Both the position numbers and the translations under genes were made by a program. From NCBI RefSeq assembly GCF_021730395.1, contig NC_069379.1, positions 22,728,501 to 22,792,500 of the forward strand: 64,000 nt of DNA, written 5' to 3'. Under the pieces are notes generated by a model. It was not told the origin of the DNA, did not search any database, and was given only the letters and a program-made list of their open reading frames with translations. This DNA comes from Mercenaria mercenaria (Eukaryota > Mollusca > Bivalvia > Venerida > Veneridae). Shown in pieces: positions 12,701-24,700 of the stretch; the first letter of the stretch is position 1; each line of letters begins with the position of its first letter.

Positions 12701-15700
12701 ATTGAATGATAGACGAGTCCATTTTAGAAATATAGCAGGGTAAAGGTAGTTTAGAACTGAATTATTTGGAAGTCTAAAACTAGATCACTAGGTCGAATTT
12801 TCGAAATAGTGGTTGAACATTCTAGAGGTCCTATTTTGTACTTGGTCTATATGAAACATTATCAAAATGCTTGTCTTGATGAAATTTAATTTGAAGTTTG
12901 GAACTTGGTTATCTTGTATAATATATATCTCACTATGTCAAATCTTAGAAAAACCTTGTCAAGACTCCAGAGGCCATATTTGTTCTAACTGATCTGCATG
13001 AAACTTGATGAATGTTTACTTTTACCAAATCTAGAACAAAATTGAAGCCGACTCATCTTGGAATCCGAAAACAGATTACTAGGTCAAGTCATAGAAAACC
13101 TATATAAACACCCAGGTTTCCAGAGTTTTATTCTATTTTCTTGAAACATTGTCAGTATAATTATTTTTCGTTATGAAATCCAAGTTCAGAGGCGGATCCA
13201 GGATATTTTCCAGGAGGGGTCCCGACGGACATAGGTGCGGGAGGGGGTGTCCCACTCCTGCTGGTGGGGGTACGGGGGACGTCCCTCGGAAAATTTTTGT
13301 TTCTCGGGGTCAACGGAGAGCGAATTTCGAGTGTTTTAGAGTAAGAAAACAAGATCTGACTTCCTTAAAAATGTAATTATCAATTCGAAAATAAGAAATC
13401 AAATATAATTTTACAAATTTTCCCATGATATGAAAACGCGCATAATGGGGGTACGGATGAACAAGGATGAAAAAAATCATTATTGGCCTTGACTAAGTTT
13501 AAGCCCCCAGCCAAAGGCTCACCGACTTCTAAAGGGATATAAATCATGTAATGCAATTATCGATGTGGATGCTTGCCATTTGATCTAAAAAAATCGTGTT
13601 ACAAAAGTTATGGATCTTTTCCAAGGGCTTTCATGTACATGTATGTTGTAAAAGGTCTTGTAATGAATGTTTTCTGATGTACACAGTACGTTATAATATC
13701 CGCCCATGAAGTTAGACTGGAAACTGTCATCTGTGATCAAACTCTAGGTCAAAACATAGAAATGGTTTGGTAACATATTGCCTACTTTGGATGAAAATTA
13801 ATTAGGAGTAGCTTTGCAATATCAAGGTCAAGTGCGAACCTCGATTATCTGGTTCATAAAACATAAAAGAAAAGCTTATCATCACACAGAGTAATACTTT
13901 CTACGTCATTTACATGAAATCTTGTCGGAATGTTTGTCTTAACATAAACATAAATGTTTGTCTTTAATTAGCAAAATCAATGGCATTTGCGAAACTGGGT
14001 CGGTCACCTAGGCATATCATCTAGGTCACTAGATCAAATAATAGAAACATAATATCTTCATAAAATATTTCTTGTCCATTTGGATTCTTACTAAACTTAC
14101 CTTTCGTAGTTTGTCATAACATATATTCAAGGTCAGAAAGTCAATGTAAAGTGAGCGACTCAGTGCTATCATGATTTTCTTGTTTTAAGATTAAGAATGA
14201 CATAGGAAAACAGCTAGGATATTTTACCACAAGCGCTGCAGTTCCATACTTGGTTTCCAAAGATGGCTTTTATATACGAATGAAGTCGAACAGTGCTGCT
14301 GACAATGCGAGAGGATTCAGTGTATCATGCAGCCGTAAGCTACCATTCTTTGTGCATAACTATAAATGCGAGTTATCATAATGTTATTAATGTGATTTCA
14401 TATTGGCTTTGGTATTTGGCCGGGGGCTATTGTGTTGCGGTCTAATGATAAAGCCAATATGAAAGCAGTACTAATGTGAACCACAAACGAAAATATGAAT
14501 ATGGTTTTCATTTTGTATGTTTCGTAAATTTAAAGCTCGCCTTGTTTTATATAGTTAGAGTGCTTAGAGCTCAAAATTGACCGAGTCGTTCAGATAATTC
14601 TACAAGCAAACCGCTTTGCATGATTATAGTTTGACATTTTGCCATTTGACATTTGACATATTTGATCGAGACCCCAACCTCAAAATCGATATGGCGGCCG
14701 AAATTCAAGATGGCCGCCGCATGGCTACCAAGCTTTATGACAATTGCATAAATTTTGTTAAAAGTGTGTTAGAATATGGTAAGTAAGGTTATTGTTTGTT
14801 TCTTTATTGATTTGTATTGCAGACGTGTTCGACTATATACCCAAATAAGGTTTTTGCCGGAAATATCAATTTTTGTATTAAATATGCGCATTTATAATTG
14901 TAAAATGGGGGGAAAATTGTCATTGTTTTTTATCAACACATTGAATCTATTTTTTCCAGAAGATTAAGCAAAAAAGTATTACCAAAATTATTTTTTAGTC
15001 TAATTTGATTTATGTTTTATTGGTTTTACCTGTAATACAAACATTTTTGGCATTATTATGGATTAAAGGCGAGGCTAGGTGGGTGGGGCAAATTGACCCC
15101 CTGTAAATTCATTCAACATGTACATTACTTGTATATCATTTTAAACATAAAACGAATGAATTTGTGATTATGTGAACTACATTATATGACAATATTTCTT
15201 AAACACATCATTTAAGAAAAAAATCAATATGTAGCATACTTTACTCAAGTTACGTTACCATTTCATTAAACTTGTTTTATTATTTCAAACTATTTGAAAG
15301 ATTTTAAATTTAGGCATATTTTAAATATAAATCAGTATGAATTTTGCTGCAAAACATGAACAAAACTTTTAAATAGCATAATTATATTTCTTTGTTATTG
15401 GTTTAGTTTGAGGAAAGACTATATGCAACTTATTTTACGTTACCATTTCACTACACTTATTTTACTGTATCATTATATTTATAAGATATTTCAAAAATAA
15501 GTTACTGTGCATTTAGTTATAATTAATGCTGTAGGTATGAAATATACAAGCATACTTGTCAATAATTGCTGTTTTTCTTATCTAACAACACTCTTAAATA
15601 CGTTACCTTTATATCTGATTTTATTTTGAAAACATATGTAGGAAAAATACTGATTTACTGATATCAATTTATTGAGGAATGACAAAATAGTGAAACGAAA

Positions 15701-18700
15701 TTTATATGTTGCCAGCCAATGCAAACGTTTCTAATTGTCATATAATTATGTACAAAGGGTGATCCAAAATTGCATGACCTTTCTCATAAAAAATTATTTA
15801 GAAATATACCACACTGAAAATTGTAAAGTATATACTTTCACTTTTTATCTATTGTCTGCAAATTGAAGTTTCTTGTAAGAGTAACAAGTAAAAGATGAGG
15901 TGTAGCAACCAAAAACAGGTGTAGTTCCACCGGAATTCAAACGCACAAATATATAATTTAAGTATCTGCTGGGGCACATTTGTGTAAGTAAGTTCACTGA
16001 CTGGTTATGTCAATATGTAATACATCCAGAATTTCTACATTATGCACTTGTCTTCACAGAAATTATATAACGATACATAAGTGTGTACATAGCCTATTAA
16101 AACTTTAAAAAATAAGATGTCAAAAACTCTTCGAAAGCACATAACATGACAGAATTAAAATGGCACTAAGAATATTTTTCCTGTGTTTCCAAACCTTACC
16201 TATTTCTGATTTCAATAGCGCTGTCAATATACGGTATACACGCTTTAAATTTTATAAATAAATGAAATAAATTTAAGAAGAGAGATTTTTGTATATTTTT
16301 TGTTTTTGTTTTGGAGTTATGACGAAAGTCTACGTAATTCTTTGTCAAAATATTTGTCAAACACACATCGCTACATTAGTCAAGTCATGATATCAGAAAT
16401 GTATGTAGTCATTTATGCATTTAATAAAACATATCATGTAAAGAATCATATAATTATTGGTCCAAATTGGAAGGACAGGAAAATCTGTATGTTAATTATA
16501 TATTCTAATCGTCAAGAACACAAAGTTATGACTACTGATAATTTCAAGTGATTCCAAGAAATCTTACCAACACCTTAAACATAGTGATACGTACTGTGCT
16601 TTAAGATCAATGTCAAAGGTGAGAGCACTAATCCCAATAACCAGAATACATTGGCAAAAGCACTTTTCAAAGCTTACTACTGAATATCTTATTAGTTTAA
16701 ACTGTCACCAAATTCCATCAAGCTTTCAAGAAGTAACAGAATAAATCATGATGTCCGAAATATATATTTGCTTGATAAAATATAATACAGAAGATAAATG
16801 CATTATTTTGAAACATCTAATAAAGTCTATAAGAGTAACCGAGGCCCGGATCCAGGGCCAGGCCAAGGGGGCTCGTGACGCACGCTACCCCCAAGTTTCT
16901 AACAAGTTACCTATAATACTCATCAAAGTTGCACCCGACTATTTTGGCAAAGAAGTAATATTTCTCACAATTTAGACCCAAAATATGATTCAGAGACCAT
17001 CATTTAATACCAATATTTCAACATTTTCCAGGGGGAGAGCCTCTTTTACCCCCCTAAAGTGATGGGAACACCCCCAACAGTGCCGCAAAATTTAGTTCAA
17101 AAATGCATCAGAGGCCGCCATTTAATACCTGTATTTCAAATATTTCCATGGGGAGCCCCCTGAACGGGCTAAAATGAGAAGGCTACTTCCTCCTGTGTAT
17201 ATCAAACTTTAGACCAGAAAATGCACAAGAGGCCACAACTTCATACCTGTATATCAAAAAATCATTGGGGGAGATCCCTCTAACCCTACCCTCTCTCTAC
17301 AAGGGATGAGGGCCCAAATCCCATGCCTAAACCATTTCGGCGCTATGCACCTCGCCGATGACGACTTTGTACTTAACTGGTGCCACCCCCCCCCCCCCCC
17401 CCCCCCCCCCCCCTCGCGCTCTCCTCCACCACACACACACCGCAATATTTTTGCATCCGTGACACGGTACTTTAAGACTGTTGTTTTGATAGTTGATAAA
17501 ACTTGCTAAAAGAGGAAGGGTAGATCAAAGGACCAGAAAATATAACAACATTGCATGAGAATGCATTTATTACTGACATAAAATGATAATGGTTTAAGAA
17601 ATTTGGTCCACATATCAACATGCCTTTTCTCTGTAAATCAGCTTTGATATTAAGTCTTAGTGAATATTATGTTTACATTGTGTTTAATATTGTCATTATA
17701 TAAAGAAATGGAAAACAGTGGAACAATATTATATATACACTTAAAATTGGGATCATTTTCAATAAATTTCTCGAATTTAAAGGGTTATTGCCAATATCTT
17801 GTTGATTTTCATTGTGATACACATTTCGTAATGTAGGAATTCATAATATGTCACATTAACTAAAAAGCTAAAATGCAACCTGCTTGGTTCTTTGTATGAA
17901 CGGAATTTTTTCTTTCCGTCTCTTTTTCTTCATTTGAGTGGATTATGAAAATATACCCATTCAATGAGATAGTTTTCACCGTAAAATTTAATAATTATAC
18001 CATCTCGTCAATGCAAATGGGCATAAAATATAAACAAAACCAATGGATGTTCAATAAGTAAAACATCTGACGGAAAATCTTGGCAGACATTTTGAATTTG
18101 GAAAAATGTCAGTCAAGCTACATCTAGCGTTTGAGTGAAATAAGGGCTCTATATTTCATGTTTATGAACATTATTCAATAAGATTTTCAACGAAAGATGA
18201 AATGTGGGCAAAATATTTTAGATATTTTGAAAATCTAAACTTTTGGCCAAATTATGTCGGCCATCTTGAATTGTGTCGGCCATTTTGAATATAGGCTTTC
18301 AAAATCTTAAATTTTCGAAAATTAGATATAAACATTTCATTATCAAAACCCATTCTGCTTACTGCCAACATAAAATACTTTTTAATCAAGTCTTAAAAAA
18401 TTGGCGGCCATCTTGGCGGTCATTTTGAATTTCAGACGCCATGTTGATTTTGACGCTGGGGTCTCGATCAAAAATTTAACGTATGGTTTCAAACAATTAA
18501 CATCCAAAGTGATTTGCTTGTAGAATTATCTGAACGATTTTTTGTATTATCACTCGAACTAATAGTCATGATCACTTCTGAAGAAGAATGCCATGATAAG
18601 GCTAACTTTAATGTTAAACTTGTTTTCTACATGTGATGAAAAAAAACGTGTGTTGAACCAAACACAAGTTGTACCTCTTTCAACGAGTTAACCACTCAAA

Positions 18701-21700
18701 TTTAAGAAATGGGATATTGCGAGACAATCCATTGAAGCAAAAAATATCGCAAACTTTATCATCGTATAACTTTGGCAAGTAGTGTAGTATTACAGCAAGT
18801 ATTATATGGTAAATGTTAATTATTACCTAGTTGTGTTTTAAAAGTCAGCAAAAACACGATTAATATTATGCCACTTTTGTTGCCTACATTTACTCAGCCT
18901 TAACCTAAAGAGCTGCAAAAATTGGCATCATGTATTTAATAATCTAGATTTGCCCGGTTAGCAAAAGTGTGTGGTGCACAAGACAATAAAGTTCAATCAT
19001 CGGCTTTCACAGACCTCAGTGTTTGTAGTTTTTGGTTCTCTACCACTGATTCAGTGATTCATGTTAGGACAGCATAAGTTACTTGCGGTAAACAAGTCAG
19101 TACTGTACAAAATCCAAAAACACTTGTTAAGATAATTTGTCGCCGTTTCATAACTTATACAGTTTGTATGCAGTAAAAAAAAACATAATCAAATTCATGT
19201 CAATGGAATCGTCGTTTTCAGCTCTAGTTATAACTGACGCTGTTCACATGGGATGTGCATCCAAGGGTTGGAATGTCTCAGTAAATGCGACCATCCTCCG
19301 TCACCTATACCCTGACACAGGGGTGTCACAGATCAAACTCGCTGAACAGTTCTGTACCGGAGAGGTTTTTGGTGATCTTGTTGTCTTCAGGCAAAGCTAT
19401 ACCAAATGTTCAACAACATCTAAGGTAAATGGTTTTTATGATTTTTTATACATTGCTGTCCTGGGAAATGGCTCATAACCTAAATAACCAAATTCGCATG
19501 AATATAATCATATCATCATATCAAGGAGCAGCTATTAGCAAAATAAAGTTAAATTATAACCGTATAACTGAAATGGTGATATAATATTAAGGTGACAAGC
19601 ATACATTTGTTTAAAAATATAGAATTCGAACATCCAAAGGAGACATCTTCATAAGGCTGCTTCCTTCCACACGGTCCGCAAATACTGGTCATCATCATCA
19701 AAATTTCATCATAAAAAGGAACTGTCCATAGTCTGCCCTCTTAGCTCGTCTCATTCGTTCATCACGTCTGATTCTTGTGAAAGATATTCATATCGATTAA
19801 CGGTTAAACATTTCGTAACAAATGTTCTCAAAACGAAGAAAAATGTGGTACATTTTTGTACATATTTTAAATTTCTTGACAATCGTGTAAGCTGTTGAAC
19901 TTCTTTCCGTTTAATCCTCTTTGATATCACTGATGTGTTGTTTTTAATTGTAACAGATTATTTTCTGAAAATATGTACCTTTCAGTTTCTTTCAGCCTAA
20001 AGCTGAGGACTTAAAATTTCTGCCAACATCACTATTTTATCAATAGAAATATTGAAACATAAAATTGAATAAAAACAAATTCTGTTCTTCCACTGGCTTC
20101 AGCTCAATTCATTTTAAGAAATTGTCAGGGTTGATACAAATCTATTTATCAAAATATCTATCAAAATTACAAGGGTTTTGTTTCGTCACCCATTATTTCG
20201 ATTATTTCTCGGACTGACAAAAATTGTGGGTTTTTCCGACCGAATGTCAGGCACTTTTGCGAAGCCTGTTGTTATATATAGCGGAATATTGAGTATAACA
20301 GATGAAGTGATACTTTATGCACCTCTGCCTATTTTGTTGTATATACTTAGTTATTTGATCCGAAAACATGATCCTGGGTAAAATATTTGGAAAACAATGG
20401 AAACAGGTCCTCTAAAACTTTTTTGTATGCTTAGATGACTATGCATCTATTATATCTTGCAAACCATGCACGTTTTACCTCTCGGAATGAGAAAATGCAT
20501 GCATAATTACTACAGTGGTCAGTTATGTGAAAAGTAGGTCTAACTGTAAGTAACAAAAAAGCTTATGCTTAAGGTTGACCAAATAACCGCTTCTTGATTA
20601 GATTGCTATTTTATTATTTGTGATATTATGCTTACTAATAGAAAGAATGCTAAAACGTATATGATAATTATGTTTTTGATTGTCATATTGTCAAGTAATA
20701 TTGTAAATGGCCAAAGGTAATGCATTTTACTGATTTGCCAATAAACTGAAATGAAATTATCAGTTATCATCATGTACATAAGTCACAGTCGCTCATCTTA
20801 AGCAAGGCGGTTGAAGCTGTGCTTAAGGTTACAACAGAAAGAAGGCACGAAGGAATTCAAAATCACGGTTAATGCGTTTAGAATAAATTGATCATTACCA
20901 TCATGTGCTTTTGAAATTAAAATCAAACTGCATTATATGTACTTTTTCATTGTGAAGACAAGCAACGAAACATTGGTATATTACAATCAACTGGTGTATC
21001 CGGAGTCGAGAACACCTTTTCCTATTATCGTTCGTGGATACAGATGGAAGGTACGTATGAACTTGTACGTTTTGTGATGAAGTATAGAAGTATCGTTAGA
21101 TAAATTCTCAACTTGTGATTGCAAATAACGGCAACTCTTGCCTCAAGTAGGTATTTATCAGGTACCAGCCAGGTATCAGTTGACAGTCAAAGGGAGATCA
21201 AGTAAAATCGAACTAAGATTCTTCTGTACATGACTGGTCTTTGCATCATTAATACAAATGTTTTTGTAAACTTACTTGAAATGGAAATAACTTTTATCAG
21301 TCAGATGAAAGAATTTTGTATCTAACCACTATTTCACAGTGCAGTTACGACATTGCACAATTGAACAAAATGTCATAATTCTACAGGTGTTATAGTACCT
21401 CACAGGTTGTAATTACTTTGAGGTTTACATCTGTGCCTAGGTCATTACGGGGGTATTTGAAATAGCGTGTGTGACCGTCGGATTGATAAATAAAAAGCAA
21501 AATGCTCACTGTATAAACTACTTACATTGGCCACAAGGAAGGAAAATCTGGCGACATGAATATTTGTTTTAATGATAACAAGTATACTTATTATAAAACA
21601 GTATTTGTTTAAATGTTAGGTTGATGTTCAGTGTGACGTATCACGAATAGAGGAGGTATCCAACAACTTTCAGCCAAACCGTACAATCATACACGAAAAC

Positions 21701-24700
21701 CAACATGTCAGTTCGTCCTCGCACTACAAGTCTGATGTTTCGTTCTTTACTGATGGAACATTCTACCAACAAATACAGGGCAATCCTATAACATTGAAAA
21801 CAGGTAAGTGCACAAGATATTATCAGACAATAACATTGATAGTATTTTCTAATACAGGTCATTAATATATTTGGTCACGGGGCCCCCATTGCCGAATGGT
21901 TAAAGTCGCTGATTAATCCGAATAATTTGCCCCTTACCGTTGGTGTGAAGAACTCTTCCTCAGCTGCTTAACGGAAGGTCATTGGTTCTATCTAGGTGCC
22001 CGCCTGTATAGGAGTGTCACATAGGGTCATTCACCGCCATCAAAAGCTGGACAGATCCGCCGTATTACCTAAATTGAGTCGGTGTGACTCTTAACGCAAT
22101 AAAAAGAAAGAGTTGCTTGTGAAATATCAATTATTGAGCAATCCAAACGTATGTATTATGTTACGGCGCTTAGGCATAGCCTGTATGTTTAAGGTAGAAC
22201 ACGACACTTTGCGTACTTTCGAGTTTCGTCTTGAAATTTGGCATGTGTAAAGTTGACCATATTTCAAACAATGTACAGTTCATTTTATACCAATAGAGCC
22301 AAACAGTTTTTGAACACGAGACGTCAAAGTTGACCACCGAACCCCGTTTTTGAAAATGACGTCCAGGGTGTCGACTCTTTGGCTCAGTGGTTAGAGCATT
22401 GGACTAACACCCGAACCACCCAGGTTCTAATCTCGCCGCAGGCAGTTGGAATTTTTCGCCATTAAATGCTATGCTCTTTGATTTGTTACGGATAAAAGTT
22501 GTATTATCTTATAATTATAAAAAATGTATCATTAATGCAGTGTCTTTCAGCTAATTATTTGTATCATTATATACGCACCTAAACGTACATGATTTAATAA
22601 TTTATCTGTTTTGGTTGACACCGTCACATTGTGATTTTCATTCTTAATGTTGGAGGAATTCTCCGATGCCCATACAAAACTAATTTTAGTCATGGACTAG
22701 AGTCTGGGCAGGGCAACTTTCACGAGCAAGCTTCCACCCAGTGGGATTCTAACCTTAGATCGTATGTGACAAATGATTCAAGGCCGGCTGCGAAAATCCC
22801 CTACAAGAAGTAAACCGATTAACATAAAAGTATCTATATGACGTATAATTGTGTTGATGTCAGGTTAAATCCAACAAAAACTAGTATGGTGAAAAATTGC
22901 CTGGTGTCTGCAATACGTAATATGATTTGATCGGGAATTTGCTGATTCTGATGCTAATGTTGTAACAAATTGTGGCTAAACACTTTGCTTTCATTACTGT
23001 AATGAGTTCAATATAAAATGCAATAAAATATGATTAAATCAAACATAACTTGTGTATAACTTAGATTTATTCAATGGCATGGGATATATTAATTACACAT
23101 AATGTGCAAGATCATATATCAAATTCCACTCGTCGGACGCTATCTCCTTTTCTTGCGAAAGTCCGTTGTTCTCTCCGGGTTCCCGTTTATGATACTCTAC
23201 TGTTTACTCAAAAAAGATTATCATACTGTGTCAAATCATTTAGTGTGTGTTATGGAATCTTGTTCACCATTGTTAACGGATAACAATTTACCATTACATT
23301 TCGTCTAACGGAACGAATAGAATTTGAAAGCTATGCAAAATAAATTCATTCCATAAGTTGCAACAATCACGTTATATACACTAAAGAATTTATTGCGTAC
23401 CTTGGTTGAACTATTGATCGTTTGTTAACATGTAAGGCATTGATAATAATATTAAACAGGTCAATTCTGAAGTACTATTTTTATGTTAAAAGAGAAATGA
23501 AGAAGTTCAATGACAAATAGATTATTCCTGCTCATCTTGGTATTCTGGTCTTAATAAGAACAATAGCAAACTCGTAACAGAATTACCCGATTTGTTTTGG
23601 ATTTACCAGAGTTAATGGACTTTAGTTTATTTCTACTTTTAATGGTAGTTAAATTTCTACATACACGGATTTTAAATTAACCTGTCCTCATGTTTTACAT
23701 ATGTCTTGTCATGTTAGGAGATTTTAGCACATATTTAAAATTATCTATTTTATTCATTTTATAGTCATTGTCTCCCTAAATGCGATTTTAATTGCACTTG
23801 TCATTTCTATTACTTTCCATTTGTAGGTGAAAACGTTTATGTATCTGTGAAAATGAACTCAGATGATGTCCAAGTGAAAATGCGACTACACACATGTTAC
23901 ACTAAACCAGATCCAAATGCTGATGCGACACTCACATATCCACTGATAGAAAACGGGTAACATAGAAGTTTCTACAGGCTCAGGGGGGACATGACCCCAC
24001 CCCCTCCACCCAGTTGGAGAAGTGACCTATACCCAACTATTTTGGCAAAGGAATAATACTTTCTCCAACTTTAGACACCAAAATGCACCAGAGGCCACCA
24101 CTTCATACCTATATTTCAATATATTCTCGTGGAAGAGAAAAACACCCTCTCTCGTACAAAACAATGCACCAGAGACGTCCACTTCATACCTATATTTTAA
24201 AATTTTCCAGGGGAGACCCCCTGTCCCATCTAACACTAGCTGAGGGCCCTTCCATGCCTACTCCCATTTGGCGCTATATGCCTCGCCGGCGACTTTTTTC
24301 TTCTAAACTGGTGCCCCCCCCCCCCCTCCCGACGCCGAGCCTGTTCTATGTCTATTTGGAAATTTATACATCAAATCTCAATCACTAATTTCAAACTGTT
24401 CAATTAATTAATCATGTCAGATTTATAATGTGAAGTGTTAGTTTTATAAAAAAAAAAACTGATACATTCAAATGGTAAGAATTCTAAGAAAGACATATAA
24501 AAACAAATAAAAGTTATCTTTTTGTAATCTCATTAGATGTGCGTTACGTTTAGGCCAATTTAAAAAATTGAATATGTATTTATAGTTAAGTTATTTTTAC
24601 CTTTACTTTCAGTTGCGTGGTTGATCCGGATACACATATCCTCTCCCAAGGGACGCACGAGACTCGGTTTGTGTTCAACGCCTTTGAGTTTCCGAAAAGT

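Larger units (their letters stand above)
12090..14150. repeat. Degenerate tandem repeats of the AGGTCACTAGGTCA family
   Basis: Recurring blocks such as CTAGGTCACTAGGTCAA, TGGTCAGAATGTTTG and GATGAAATCTAGGTCAA appear at ~12110, 12220, 12470, 12785, 13075, 13745 and 14020. The unit is ~150 bp and badly decayed. The same family recurs at 57030-57600 and 62810-63160. The block is interrupted by a MITE arm (12585-12770) and a G-rich repeat (13185-13500). Confidence 0.75.
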
